A DNA stretch of 64,000 bases from Streptomyces sparsogenes (GTDB taxonomy: Bacteria; Actinomycetota; Actinomycetes; Streptomycetales; Streptomycetaceae), in contig NZ_MAXF01000110.1 in NCBI RefSeq assembly GCF_001704635.1, positions 1 through 64,000 on the forward strand. Reading direction: 5' to 3'. The notes beneath the pieces were generated by a model. It worked only from the letters and a program-made list of their open reading frames with translations, ran no database searches and had not been told where the DNA came from. Position 1 is the stretch's first letter; the number at the start of each line of letters is the position of its first letter. Below, in pieces: positions 49,663 through 58,933 of this stretch. The position numbers were made by a program, and so were the translations under genes.

Positions 49663-51834
49663 ATGAACGGCGGGGCGATGAACGGAACGGAAGCCGACCT
49701 GGCGGAAAGCCGGACACTGCGGATCACCCCGCGGCAGGAGCGACAGGAGCGGCAGGAGCGGACCGGCGCGCGGCTGGACCTCCCCGCGGACAGCCCGCTG
49801 GGCACCGTCGGCGAGGCGGGCGGCGCCCGGGCGGCCCGCGAGGCATGCGCGCATCTGCACCCCGCCACGCCCCCGCACCCTGCCACGCCCCCGCACCCCG
49901 GCGCGTATGGGCCGTACCCCGCACACCCCGCACGCCCCCCGGCCGAAGCACCCGCCCCCGGTCCGCTCCCCGAGGGGCCCGTGTCCCCTGACGAGCTGGC
50001 CCGTCTGCGCCGGGTCCACCGGCGGGGTCCGGGCTTCGCCGTCATGCGGGAACACCTGCGCCGCGGCCACCTCCTGGCCCTGTGCGGCGAGCCGGGCTCG
50101 GGACGCGGCTGGACCGGCCTCGCGCTCCTGGCCGAGCTGACCGAGACCACGGGCGGCGGCGTGTGGCGGCAACACCTCGCGCCGGTGGGGGAGAAGACCC
50201 AGCGGGGCCACGGCTATCTGCTCGAACTGCCCGCCGACCCCGTCTCCTCCCAGCCCGCGGCCCCGGGCCCCGAAGCGCTGCTGGACCGGTTGCGCGCCCA
50301 CTTCGCCGAGCACGAGGCGTTCTGCGTCGTCCTCGTTCCCGGCGGCGAGGCGGCCGACCGACTGCTGCGTGGCCGCCGGCACGCCGTACCGTACGAGCCC
50401 CCGGCCGCCGCCGACGTACTCGAGGCGCACCTGGCCGATCTGCTGGCGCACGAGCGGCCGGAGCTGCTCCTCCGGGCGCGCGCGACCGCCGCGCGCCCCG
50501 AGGTGGCGGAGGCCCTGGGCCTGGAGGAGCCGCTGCCGGGCGAGGCGGCCCGGCTGGCCGGCCATCTCGCCGAGCACGCCCGGGGCGAGCTGCCGGAGGC
50601 GGAACTGCTCGTCCGCTGCCGGTCGTTCGCCCCGCGCCAGGCGCGCGCGTGGTTCGCGGGCGCGGGGTGTCCCCGCACGCTCCCCGCCGCGCTGCCCGCC
50701 CTGCGCCGGGCGGCGCTGCGCATCGCCCTCGCCGTCTTCAACGGCTCGGCCCACAGCCTCACCGCCGAGGCCGCCGAACTGCTGGCCTGGGAGCTGGCGG
50801 TCACCCTCGACCCGCAGTACGCGCCCGGGCGCCCGCCGTTCGCCACGCCCGCCGACACCCTGCCCGCCGCCGCCCGCGCGGTGCTCGGGGAGGGCGTGGA
50901 GGACCTGGGCGAGGCGGCGGTCCCGGTCCGCACGGTGCGGTTCCGGGGCCGTCGGCTGGCGCCCGCGGTGCTCTTCGAGGTGTGGGACCACCACCACAAC
51001 GCCCGCGGCCCGATGGCGCGTTGGCTGCGCGGGCTGTGCGACGACCCGCGCCCCCAGGTGTGGGTGCGGGCCGCGGTCGCGGCGGGCGTGCTGAGCGCCC
51101 GTGACTATCTGTACGGGCTCACCGAGCTGCTGCTGCCGCTGGCCCGCGGCGACAGCCCGGTGCAGCGCATGGCGGCGGCGACCGCGCTCGCCGAGGCGTC
51201 GCGCGACGCCGGCGTGCGCCCCGCCGTGGCGGGGCTGCTGAGCGGCTGGGCCGCGCGCGGCGACGAGCGGGAGCGGGAGACCGCCGCGCTCGCCCACGGC
51301 TACGGCCTGGTGGCCGGCTCGGTCGCGGCCTCCCTGGAGGAGCTCGGCCGGATCGCCGCCACGGACGGCTGCGGCACCGCGTCGTACAGCGCGGTGCGGC
51401 TGCTGGCCGGGCCGGAGCCCGAGACCGTGCTGGAGCTGCTGACCCACTGGCTGCGCGACCCCCGCCGCTCCCGCCGCGACCTGGCGCTGCTGACGGCGCT
51501 GCGCGCGGTGCGGACCCGCGCCTCGCACCTGTGGGGGCTGCGGGAGGTGCCGGAGCTGTCGCCGTACGCCGCCTGGCCGCTGGCCACGGCGCTGGCGGCG
51601 GCCCGCCCCGGGTGCCGCGCGGCGCTGGCCGAGCTGCTGCGGGCCGCGCTGACCTGGCCCCGGTCGGCCGAGGCGGCCGAGGAGGCGCTCGTGGGCTGGA
51701 TGCGGCGGGCGGCCGGGGACGAGCGGCAGCTGGCGGTGTTGTGCGAGGTCCTGCCCCTGGTGGCGCAGGACGGCGACGAGCCCCTCGACGCGCGGGCCGC
51801 CACGCGGATCCGGGAGGTACTGGAAGCGCTGTGA
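49663..51834 (+). CDS. Large protein with degenerate P-loop and HEAT-like helical repeats
   Basis: A 723-aa protein of a streptomycete family I recognise only by layout. After a disordered Pro/His-rich N-terminus (HPATPPHPATPPHPGAYG) comes an ATPase-like segment LLALCGEPGSGRGWTGLALL in which the Walker A Lys-Ser/Thr is replaced by Arg-Gly, so ATP hydrolysis is doubtful. The C-terminal half consists of helical, HEAT-like repeats rich in Ala/Leu/Arg (VWVRAAVAAGVLSARDYLYG, VQRMAAATALAEASRDAG). ATG 49663 is chosen for its upstream GGACGGCGGG; GTG 49462 is an alternative. It is followed after 17 nt by a tail-anchored protein gene, probably its partner. Confidence 0.65.
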   Translation: MNGGAMNGTEADLAESRTLRITPRQERQERQERTGARLDLPADSPLGTVGEAGGARAAREACAHLHPATPPHPATPPHPGAYGPYPAHPARPPAEAPAPGPLPEGPVSPDELARLRRVHRRGPGFAVMREHLRRGHLLALCGEPGSGRGWTGLALLAELTETTGGGVWRQHLAPVGEKTQRGHGYLLELPADPVSSQPAAPGPEALLDRLRAHFAEHEAFCVVLVPGGEAADRLLRGRRHAVPYEPPAAADVLEAHLADLLAHERPELLLRARATAARPEVAEALGLEEPLPGEAARLAGHLAEHARGELPEAELLVRCRSFAPRQARAWFAGAGCPRTLPAALPALRRAALRIALAVFNGSAHSLTAEAAELLAWELAVTLDPQYAPGRPPFATPADTLPAAARAVLGEGVEDLGEAAVPVRTVRFRGRRLAPAVLFEVWDHHHNARGPMARWLRGLCDDPRPQVWVRAAVAAGVLSARDYLYGLTELLLPLARGDSPVQRMAAATALAEASRDAGVRPAVAGLLSGWAARGDERERETAALAHGYGLVAGSVAASLEELGRIAATDGCGTASYSAVRLLAGPEPETVLELLTHWLRDPRRSRRDLALLTALRAVRTRASHLWGLREVPELSPYAAWPLATALAAARPGCRAALAELLRAALTWPRSAEAAEEALVGWMRRAAGDERQLAVLCEVLPLVAQDGDEPLDARAATRIREVLEAL

Positions 51835-51851
51835 GAAGGAGACGAACGGCC

Positions 51852-52634
51852 ATGGTGGAAGAGGCAGCCGTGGAAGAGGCAGCCGTGGAAGAGACAGCCG
51901 TGGAAGAGACAGCTGAGGAGAAGGCGGCCGTGGAAGTGGCGCACCACCTCCCGGCGGTAGCCGGGGGAGCGCGGCAGCTGCGCGAGGCACTGCGGCAGGG
52001 CGGCGAGGCGTTTCCCGTCGCGCTGCGCGAGGCCGACGACGGCCTGCTGCTGAGCGCGCTCGACGAGGGGATGCCCGCCGAGCGGGCCACCCGCGTCGTC
52101 GTGGAGCTGGTGCGCCGCGCCCCCGAGCGCGGCCCGGAGCTCGCGGACGCGGTCTGCGAGAAGGTGCTGCTGGCCAGGCTCTATCTGGAGGCCCCGGCGT
52201 CGTCGGGCGCCGACGACCGGCTGCGGGTGCGCAACGCGCTCATGCTGTACGACGGCCTGGTACGCCCCTGCGCGGAGCGCGGCGGCACCCCCGGACTGCT
52301 GGCGTGCGTGGTGCCCGCGCTGTGGGCGGCGCGGGGCGGCGCGGGGCGTGAGGTGGTGCGCCGCATCGTGGACTCGCGGCAGCCCACGGGGTTCGGCGAG
52401 CGGGCGTGGAAGGAGCTGTTCACCTGCGCCGCGGAGGAGTGCCGCGAGCGCGAGGACGCGGCGGCGGCCGTGGCCCGGCGCGGGGCGCGGCGCTGGTGGT
52501 CGCGGCGGCTGAGGCCGCGCCGGGGTGGGGACGGCGGCCGGATCGAGTTGCAGCCCGGTCAGCTGTGGGTGTCCATCCTCCTGGGGCTGATCTCCGTCGG
52601 CCTGGTCCTGATCGTCGTCCTGGCCGCCCGATAG
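51852..52634 (+). CDS. Tail-anchored membrane protein with VEEAA repeats
   Basis: A 260-aa protein. The N-terminus is four acidic pentapeptide repeats (VEEAA, VEEAA, VEETA, VEETA), then a helical domain (GGARQLREALRQGGEAF, ADAVCEKVLLARLYLEAP) and an Arg-rich stretch (RRGARRWWSRRLRPRR) before a single C-terminal membrane helix (LWVSILLGLISVGLVLIVVL). The topology suggests a cytosolic domain held at the membrane. GAAGGAG precedes the ATG. It lies 17 nt after the HEAT-like gene and may bring that protein to the membrane. Family unknown. Confidence 0.7.
   Translation: MVEEAAVEEAAVEETAVEETAEEKAAVEVAHHLPAVAGGARQLREALRQGGEAFPVALREADDGLLLSALDEGMPAERATRVVVELVRRAPERGPELADAVCEKVLLARLYLEAPASSGADDRLRVRNALMLYDGLVRPCAERGGTPGLLACVVPALWAARGGAGREVVRRIVDSRQPTGFGERAWKELFTCAAEECREREDAAAAVARRGARRWWSRRLRPRRGGDGGRIELQPGQLWVSILLGLISVGLVLIVVLAAR
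51855..51914 (+). repeat. Four 15-bp tandem repeats coding VEEAA/VEETA
   Basis: GTGGAAGAGGCAGCC is repeated four times directly after the start codon, with a G-to-A change in units 3 and 4. Such in-frame minisatellites can vary in copy number by slippage without breaking the frame. Confidence 0.85.
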
Positions 52635-52736
52635 CCCGGCCCGCTGCCCGCCCGCCGCCTGTCCAGGGAGTGCCGGAACACCGGCAGCACGGCCGTGCGG
52701 CCTTCCCCGCGGGCCCGTAGCGACGAAGATGGACGC

Positions 52737-53960
52737 ATGGGATTCCATGTGGACTCCGAGGCCGGGCGGCTGCGCCGCGTCATCCTGCACCGCCCCGACC
52801 TGGAGCTGAAGCGGCTCACGCCCTCCAACAAGGACGCGCTCCTCTTCGACGACGTCCTGTGGGTGCGCCGGGCCCGCCAGGAGCACGACGGCTTCGCTGA
52901 CGTGCTGCGCGATCGCGGCGTCGAGGTGCATCTCTTCGGGGACCTGCTGGCCGAGAGCATGGCTCTCCCGGAGGCGCGGGCCCTGGTGCTCGACCGGGTC
53001 TTCGACGAGAAGGAGTACGGCCCGCTGGCCACCGACCACCTGCGGGCGGCCTTCGACGAGCTGGGCGGCCTTGAGCTGGCGGGGGCGCTGATCGGCGGCA
53101 TGACCAAGCGGGAGTACCTGGAGCGGTATCCGGAGCCGGTCTCGATCCGCTTCCACACCATGGAGCCGGACGATTTCGTCGTGAACCCGCTGCCCAACCA
53201 CCTCTTCACCCGGGACGCCTCCGCCTGGGTGTACGACGGGGTGTCCATCAACGCGATGCGCTGGCCCGCCCGCTGGCACGAGACCGTCCACTACGAGGCC
53301 GTCTACCGCCACCACCCCCTGTTCGCGGACGGCGGCTTCCACGTCTGGTCGGAGGGGCAGGCGGCCTATCCGTCGACGATCGAGGGCGGCGACGTCCTGG
53401 TGATCGGCAATGGCGCCGTGCTGATCGGGATGAGCGAGCGGACCACGCCGCAGGCGGTGGAGATGCTGGCGCGCGGGCTGTTCGCCGCCGGTTCCGCCCG
53501 GACCATCGTGGCGCTCGACATGCCCAAGGGGCGGGCGTTCATGCACCTCGACACCGTGATGACCATGGTCGACGGGGACACCTTCACGCAGTACGCGGGG
53601 CTGGGGATGCTCCCCTCGTACACCATCGAGCCGGGCGGCGCCGGACAGGAGCTCAAGGTCACCGACCACCCGCCGGAGCACATGCACCGGGCGATAGCGG
53701 CCGCGCTCGGCCTGGACGCCATCCGGGTGCTCACGGCCACGCAGGACGTGCACGCGGCCGAGCGCGAGCAGTGGGACGACGGCTGCAACGTGCTGGCCGT
53801 CGAGCCGGGGGTGGTCGTCGCCTACGAGCGGAACGCGACCACCAACACCTATCTGCGCAAGCGCGGGATCGAGGTCATCACGATCCCGGGCAGCGAGCTG
53901 GGGCGGGGGCGGGGCGGGCCGCGCTGCATGAGCTGCCCGGTGGAGCGGGACCCCGTCTAG
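52737..53960 (+). CDS. arcA: Arginine deiminase
   Basis: A 407-aa enzyme that converts arginine to citrulline and ammonia, the first step of the arginine deiminase pathway. Catalytic features: FTRDASAWVYDGVSINAMRW, the EGGDVLVIGNG motif, HLDTVMTMVDGD with the catalytic His, and the nucleophile Cys397 in GGPRCMSCPVERDP. The N-terminal GFHVDSEAGRLRRVILHRPD is typical. ornithine carbamoyltransferase, the next enzyme of the route, is encoded ~125 nt downstream; a carbamate kinase gene is not in the window. Confidence 0.94.
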   Translation: MGFHVDSEAGRLRRVILHRPDLELKRLTPSNKDALLFDDVLWVRRARQEHDGFADVLRDRGVEVHLFGDLLAESMALPEARALVLDRVFDEKEYGPLATDHLRAAFDELGGLELAGALIGGMTKREYLERYPEPVSIRFHTMEPDDFVVNPLPNHLFTRDASAWVYDGVSINAMRWPARWHETVHYEAVYRHHPLFADGGFHVWSEGQAAYPSTIEGGDVLVIGNGAVLIGMSERTTPQAVEMLARGLFAAGSARTIVALDMPKGRAFMHLDTVMTMVDGDTFTQYAGLGMLPSYTIEPGGAGQELKVTDHPPEHMHRAIAAALGLDAIRVLTATQDVHAAEREQWDDGCNVLAVEPGVVVAYERNATTNTYLRKRGIEVITIPGSELGRGRGGPRCMSCPVERDPV

Positions 53961-54017
53961 GAGCAGGAGCAGGAGCAGTGGAGCAGCTGAGGCTTGAGGC
54001 CGGGACGGCGGGGGCTT

Positions 54018-54031
54018 CCGTATATATACGG
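54018..54031. promoter_or_regulatory. 14-bp palindrome upstream of the ornithine carbamoyltransferase gene
   Basis: CCGTATATATACGG is a perfect palindrome in an otherwise GC-rich gap, followed by a partial second copy (CCTTCGTATAG). Its position 54 bp before the start codon suggests an operator. It does not match the ArgR/AhrC arginine box that I know, so the regulator is unknown. Confidence 0.5.
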
Positions 54032-54084
54032 TCCTTCGTATAGACTTCCAGCATCCCTTGTGATCGCACCCTAGGAGCCCGAAC

Positions 54085-55089
54085 ATGGCGACAGACCTCA
54101 CCGGCCGCCACTTCCTCAAGGAGCTGGACTTCACCGCCGAGGAGTTCCGCCATCTGGTCTCCCTGGCCGCCGAGCTGAAGGCGGCCAAGCGCGCGGGCAC
54201 CGAGGTCCAGCACCTCAAGGGCAGGAACATCGCGCTGATCTTCGCGAAGACCTCCACCCGCACCCGCTGCGCCTTCGAGGTCGCCGCCGCCGACCAGGGC
54301 GCCTCCACCACCTACCTGGACCCGTCGGGCTCGCAGATCGGCCACAAGGAGTCCGTGAAGGACACCGCGCGGGTGCTGGGCCGGATGTACGACGCGATCG
54401 AGTACCGCGGCAGCGGCCAGGACGTCGTCGAGGAACTCGCCGCCCACGCCGGGGTGCCCGTCTACAACGGCCTCACCGACGACTGGCACCCCACCCAGAT
54501 GCTCGCCGACGTGCTCACCATCACCGAGCACAGCGACAAGCCGCTGGAAGAGGTGACCTTCGCCTACCTGGGCGACGCCCGCTACAACATGGGCAACTCC
54601 TACCTGATCACGGGCGCGCTGCTGGGCATGGACGTGCGGATCGTCGCCCCCCGGAGCCTGTGGCCCGACGAGGCCGTCGTGGAGCGGGCGCGCGAGCTGG
54701 CGAAGGACTCGGGCGCCCGGGTCACCCTCACCGAGGACATCGCCGAGGGCGTGGCCGGCGCGGACTTCGTCGCCACCGACGTCTGGGTGTCGATGGGGGA
54801 GCCCAAGGAGGTCTGGGACGAGCGCATAGCGCTGCTCGGCCCCTACGCGGTCACCATGGACGTGCTGCGCGCCACCGGCAACGAGGACGTGAAGTTCCTC
54901 CACTGCCTCCCGGCCTTCCACGACCTGGGCACCGCCGTCGGCCGCGAGATCCACGAGCGGCACGGACTGACCTCGCTCGAGGTCACCGACGAGGTCTTCG
55001 AGTCCGCCCACTCCGTCGTCTTCGACGAGGCGGAGAACCGGATGCACACCATCAAGGCGGTGCTGGTCGCCACGCTCGGCCGGCCCTAG
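54085..55089 (+). CDS. argF: Ornithine carbamoyltransferase (catabolic/anabolic type unresolved)
   Basis: A 334-aa transcarbamylase interconverting ornithine plus carbamoyl phosphate with citrulline. The carbamoyl phosphate motif STRTR is at 57-61, HPTQ follows in DDWHPTQMLAD, and the ornithine-binding HCLPAFHD is near residue 272. Adjacent to arginine deiminase it is likely to act in arginine breakdown (arcB role), though the sequence alone cannot exclude biosynthesis. GGAG lies before the ATG. A palindromic operator candidate is upstream. Confidence 0.94.
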   Translation: MATDLTGRHFLKELDFTAEEFRHLVSLAAELKAAKRAGTEVQHLKGRNIALIFAKTSTRTRCAFEVAAADQGASTTYLDPSGSQIGHKESVKDTARVLGRMYDAIEYRGSGQDVVEELAAHAGVPVYNGLTDDWHPTQMLADVLTITEHSDKPLEEVTFAYLGDARYNMGNSYLITGALLGMDVRIVAPRSLWPDEAVVERARELAKDSGARVTLTEDIAEGVAGADFVATDVWVSMGEPKEVWDERIALLGPYAVTMDVLRATGNEDVKFLHCLPAFHDLGTAVGREIHERHGLTSLEVTDEVFESAHSVVFDEAENRMHTIKAVLVATLGRP

Positions 55090-55102
55090 CCGGCCCCGCG
55101 GG

Positions 55103-55699
55103 TCAGTACACCTGGCCCGCCACGGCCGGGAGGGTGAACCAGACCGCCTTGCCCGCCGGGGTGGGGCGGTAGCCCGCCGCGGCGCTGAGCGTCCGGAGCA
55201 GCTGGAGGCCGCGCCCGCGCTCGGAGACCTCGCGCGGGTCCTCGCCCGTCTCGGCGGCGCTCGGCGGGCGCGGCTCGCGGAGGCCGGCGGGCGGGCTGGG
55301 GTCCTGGTCGTGCACCTCGACCTGCCAGTCGCCGGACGACGCCAGCTCCAGCACCAGCTCTATGGGCTCGTCGCCGTCCGTGTGCTGCACCGCGTTGGCG
55401 ACCAGCTCGGCCGTCAGCAGCTCCGCCGTGTCGCCGTCCACGGGCGCGCCGGTGTCCGCCAGGGTGTTGCGGACCAGGGCGCGGGCCAGGGGGACGGCGA
55501 CCGTGGCGTGCGGCAGGGCGAAGCGCCAGGAGGCGGTGGCAGTGGCGGGGCCACTGGTGGCGGCGGGGGCGGGGTCGGGCACGGCTCGGTCCAGTCGGTG
55601 GCGAAAGCTCCTCCCAGCGGTGGCCGGCGGAGGTATGAAGCGGACGATAGCGCCGTAAGAGGCGGTGGACCACTCGTGATGTGATTTATGACTACTCAC
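55103..55699 (-). CDS. Anti-sigma-factor-type ATP-binding protein (HATPase_c, RsbW-like)
   Basis: A 198-aa GHKL ATPase of the RsbW/SpoIIAB-like family, abundant in Streptomyces. The core motifs are ELLTAELVANAVQHTDGDEP (N box), VEVHDQDPSPP (G1 box) and ERGRGLQLLRTLSAAAGYR (G2 box). It would bind a sigma factor or act as a switch kinase on an anti-anti-sigma partner; neither is encoded nearby. A GTG start at 55699 is used. It is convergent with the transcarbamylase gene, the two stop codons being 13 nt apart. Confidence 0.85.
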   Translation of the reverse strand: MSSHKSHHEWSTASYGAIVRFIPPPATAGRSFRHRLDRAVPDPAPAATSGPATATASWRFALPHATVAVPLARALVRNTLADTGAPVDGDTAELLTAELVANAVQHTDGDEPIELVLELASSGDWQVEVHDQDPSPPAGLREPRPPSAAETGEDPREVSERGRGLQLLRTLSAAAGYRPTPAGKAVWFTLPAVAGQVY

Positions 55700-55726
55700 T
55701 TACCCGATGAACGGCGTTCCTCGACC

Positions 55727-55751
55727 TTTATCGCGTACTCGTGACGACAGT
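55727..55751. promoter_or_regulatory. Motif shared with the ligase/acyl-CoA dehydrogenase promoter
   Basis: TTTATCGCG (55727-55735) and GTGACGACAGT (55741-55751) lie upstream of the enoyl-CoA hydratase gene. The same two words recur in the divergent promoter at 62198-62225 with TTTATCGCG on the opposite strand. They are candidate binding sites of a common regulator such as the PaaX-family protein encoded in the cluster. Confidence 0.45.
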
Positions 55752-55814
55752 TACACGAGAGTGATAACTTCGGAGGGCAGGCACCAGCCGTCCGGCTGAA
55801 GGAGACCCTGGCCC

Positions 55815-56642
55815 ATGAGTCCGTTCACCGGCTCCGCGACCGGGACCGAGGAGTGGCGGCATCTGCGCCTGACCCTCGACTCGGGTGTCGCGACCGTCAC
55901 CCTCGCCCGCCCCGAGAAGCTGAACGCCCTCACCTTCGGCGCCTACGCCGATCTGCGCGACCTGATCGCCGAGCTGGCCCGCGAGGGGTCCGTACGGGCC
56001 CTGGTGCTGGGCGGGGAGGGCCGCGGGTTCTGCTCCGGCGGCGACGTCGACGACATCATCGGCGCCACCCTCGCCATGGACACCCGCGAGCTGCTCGACT
56101 TCAACCGCATGACCGGGCAGGTCGTGCGCGCCCTGAGGGAGTGCCCCTTCCCCGTGGTCGCCGCGGTCCACGGGGCGGCGGCGGGCGCGGGCGCGGTGCT
56201 GGCCCTGGCCGCCGACTTCCGGGTCGCCGACCCCTCGGCGCGCTTCTCGTTCCTGTTCACCAAGGTCGGGCTGTCCGGCGGCGACATGGGCGCCGCGTAT
56301 CTGCTGCCGCGCGTGGTGGGCCTCGGGCACGCCACCCGGCTGCTGATGCTCGGGGATCCGGTGCGCGCCCCCGAGGCCGAGCGCATCGGCCTGATCAGCA
56401 AGCTCGTCGACGAGGGCCGGGCGGCGGCCGAGGCGGCCGCGCTGGCCCGCCGCCTCGCCGACGGGCCGGCGCTGGCCCTCGCGCAGACCAAGGCGCTGCT
56501 CACGGCGGAGCTCGACATGCCGCTGGGCGCGTCGATCGAGATGGACGCGGTGACGCAGGCGCTGCTGATGAACAGCGCCGACTACGCCGAGTTCCACGCC
56601 GCCTTCACCGCCCGCCGCCCGCCCGACTGGCAGGGGCGATGA
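55815..56642 (+). CDS. Enoyl-CoA hydratase/isomerase family protein
   Basis: A 275-aa crotonase-fold enzyme. The oxyanion-hole segments are GEGRGFCSGGDVDDIIGATL and AVHGAAAGAGAVLALAADFR, with the ARFSFLFTKVGLSGGDMGAA region typical of hydratases. In the aromatic-CoA cluster it would hydrate or cleave a ring-reduced or ring-opened CoA intermediate. Its stop overlaps the next gene (ATGA), so both are coupled. Regulator sites shared with the other promoter of the cluster lie upstream. Confidence 0.85.
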   Translation: MSPFTGSATGTEEWRHLRLTLDSGVATVTLARPEKLNALTFGAYADLRDLIAELAREGSVRALVLGGEGRGFCSGGDVDDIIGATLAMDTRELLDFNRMTGQVVRALRECPFPVVAAVHGAAAGAGAVLALAADFRVADPSARFSFLFTKVGLSGGDMGAAYLLPRVVGLGHATRLLMLGDPVRAPEAERIGLISKLVDEGRAAAEAAALARRLADGPALALAQTKALLTAELDMPLGASIEMDAVTQALLMNSADYAEFHAAFTARRPPDWQGR

Positions 56643-58921
56643 CCCCCCAGGGGGAGCGCCCCCTGAGGATCGCCGTCGTCGGCGGCGGCCCCGGCGGCCT
56701 GTACGCGGCCGCGCTGCTGCGCCGCCGGCTCAGCCCCGGCCCCGAGGTCACCGTCTGGGAGCGCAACGCGCCCGACGACACCTTCGGCTTCGGTGTCGTC
56801 CTCTCCGACGAGACCCTCGGCGGCATCGAGCACGCCGACCCCGCCGTCCACGACGCCCTGCGCCGCGACTTCGTCCGCTGGGACGACATCGACGTCGTGC
56901 ACCGCGGCCGGACCCTCACCTCGGGCGGCCACGGCTTCGCCGCGCTCGGCCGGCGCCGCCTGCTGGGGATCCTGCACGAGCGCTGCCAGGCCCTCGGGGT
57001 CCGGCTCCGGTTCCGTACGCAGGCGCCGCCCGCCGCCGAGCTGGCGCGCTCGTACGACCTGGTGGTCGCCGCCGACGGGGTGCACAGCGCGACCCGCCGG
57101 GCCCACGCCGACGCCTTCCGGCCCCGGCTGACCACCCACCGCTGCCGCTACATCTGGCTCGCCGCGGACTTCGCGTTCGACGCCTTCCGCTTCGAGGTGG
57201 CCGAGACCGAGCACGGCGTGGTGCAGCTGCACGGCTACCCCTACCGGCCCGGCGCCAGCACCGTCATCGTCGAGGCCCACGAGGAGGTCTGGCGCCGGGC
57301 GGGCCTGGACCGGCTGGACGAGCGGGAGTCCACGCGGTGGTGCGCCGAGCTGTTCGCCGACGCGCTCGAAGGCCGCCCGCTGCGCGGCAACCGCTCCCAG
57401 TGGACCGCCTTCCGCACGGTCGTCAACGAGCGCTGGTGGCACGGCAACACGGTGCTGCTCGGCGACGCCGCGCACACCGCCCACTTCTCGATCGGCTCCG
57501 GCACCAAGCTCGCCATGGAGGACGCCGCGGCGCTCGCCGACCACCTCGCGGCCCACCTCGGGGAGCGCTCCCCGGTGCCCGGGGCGCTCGCCGCGTACGA
57601 GGCCGAGCGCCGCCCGGCCGTCGAGTCGACCCAGCGCGCCGCCCGCGCCAGCCTGGAGTGGTTCGAGAACCTGGCGCTGTACGTGGACCAGCCGCCCCGC
57701 CGCTTCGCCTTCAACCTCCTCACCCGCAGCCGCCGCGTCACCCACGGCAATCTGCGGCTGCGCGACCCCGCCTTCGTGACGGCGGTCGAGCGCGAGGCCG
57801 CCCTGCCCCCGGCCACCCCGCCGATGTTCACCCCCTTCCGGCTGCGCGGCCTCACCCTGCGCAACCGCGTGGTCGTCTCGCCCATGGACATGTACTCGGC
57901 CGACGACGGCACGCCCGGCGACTTCCACCTCGTCCACCTGGGCGCGCGGGCGCTGGGCGGCGCGGGACTGGTGATGACCGAGATGGTGTGCGTGAGCCCC
58001 GAGGGCCGCATCACCCCCGGCTGCACCGGCCTGTACCGCGACGTGCACGAACGCGCCTGGCGCCGGGTCGTGGACTTCGCGCACACCGCGTCCCCGGGCA
58101 CCGCCATCGGCGTCCAGCTCGGCCACAGCGGGCGCAAGGGCTCCACCCGGCTGATGTGGGAGGGCATGGACGACCCCCTCCCGCGGGGCAACTGGCCGCT
58201 GTCCGCCCCCTCCCCGCTGCCCTACCGCCCCGGCGTCAGCCAGGTCCCCCACGCCCTGGACACCGCCGGGCTCGCCGAGATCCGCGCACAGTTCACGGCC
58301 GCCGCGCGGCGCGCCGCCCGGGTCGGCTTCGACCTCCTCGAACTCCACTGCGCCCACGGCTATCTGCTCTCCAGCTTCCTGTCCCCGCTCACCAACCACC
58401 GCACCGACGCCTACGGTGGCACCCTCACCGCCCGGCTGCGCTACCCCCTCGAAGTCTTCGACGCCATACGGGAGGTGTGGCCGGCCGACTCCCCGATGAC
58501 GGTCCGCATCTCCGCGACCGACTGGGCCGAGGGCGGCACCACGGCGGACGACGCGGTCGCCGTCGCGGCGGCCTTCGCCGCCCACGGCGCGGACGCCGTC
58601 GACGTCTCCACCGGCCAGGTCGTCCCCGACGAGCGCCCCGACTTCGGCCGCTCCTACCAGACCCCGTACGCCGACCGGATCCGCAACGAACTGGGCGTCC
58701 CCGTCATCGCGGTCGGCGCCATCTCCTCCTGGGACGACGTGAACTCCCTGCTGCTCGCGGGCCGCGCCGACCTGTGCGCCCTGGGCCGCCCCCATCTCTA
58801 CGACCCGCACTGGACCCTCCACGCCGCCGCGGAACAGGGCTACACCGGCCCCGGCGCGCCCTGGCCGCTCCCGTACCGGGCGGGCAGCAGAAAACCCCCG
58901 ACGGGCCGCGCCGACCGGTAA
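56639..58921 (+). CDS. Bifunctional aromatic acyl-CoA monooxygenase / old-yellow-enzyme fusion
   Basis: A 760-aa fusion enzyme. The N-terminal flavin monooxygenase (residues 1-~385) has the FAD loop VVGGGPGGLYAAALLRRR and LLGDAAHTAHFSIGSGTKLA; from ~396 an old yellow enzyme/NADH:flavin oxidoreductase domain follows (FRLRGLTLRNRVVVSPM, LGGAGLVMTEMVCVSPEGR, HCAHGYLLSSFLSPLTNHR). The architecture and length match 2-aminobenzoyl-CoA monooxygenase/reductase and salicylyl-CoA 5-hydroxylase. With the neighbouring CoA ligase, it would hydroxylate and reduce anthraniloyl-CoA or hydroxylate salicylyl-CoA. The start overlaps the hydratase stop. Which substrate is used cannot be decided from sequence. 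Confidence 0.88.
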   Translation: MTPQGERPLRIAVVGGGPGGLYAAALLRRRLSPGPEVTVWERNAPDDTFGFGVVLSDETLGGIEHADPAVHDALRRDFVRWDDIDVVHRGRTLTSGGHGFAALGRRRLLGILHERCQALGVRLRFRTQAPPAAELARSYDLVVAADGVHSATRRAHADAFRPRLTTHRCRYIWLAADFAFDAFRFEVAETEHGVVQLHGYPYRPGASTVIVEAHEEVWRRAGLDRLDERESTRWCAELFADALEGRPLRGNRSQWTAFRTVVNERWWHGNTVLLGDAAHTAHFSIGSGTKLAMEDAAALADHLAAHLGERSPVPGALAAYEAERRPAVESTQRAARASLEWFENLALYVDQPPRRFAFNLLTRSRRVTHGNLRLRDPAFVTAVEREAALPPATPPMFTPFRLRGLTLRNRVVVSPMDMYSADDGTPGDFHLVHLGARALGGAGLVMTEMVCVSPEGRITPGCTGLYRDVHERAWRRVVDFAHTASPGTAIGVQLGHSGRKGSTRLMWEGMDDPLPRGNWPLSAPSPLPYRPGVSQVPHALDTAGLAEIRAQFTAAARRAARVGFDLLELHCAHGYLLSSFLSPLTNHRTDAYGGTLTARLRYPLEVFDAIREVWPADSPMTVRISATDWAEGGTTADDAVAVAAAFAAHGADAVDVSTGQVVPDERPDFGRSYQTPYADRIRNELGVPVIAVGAISSWDDVNSLLLAGRADLCALGRPHLYDPHWTLHAAAEQGYTGPGAPWPLPYRAGSRKPPTGRADR

Positions 58922-58933
58922 ATGATGGTCGCC

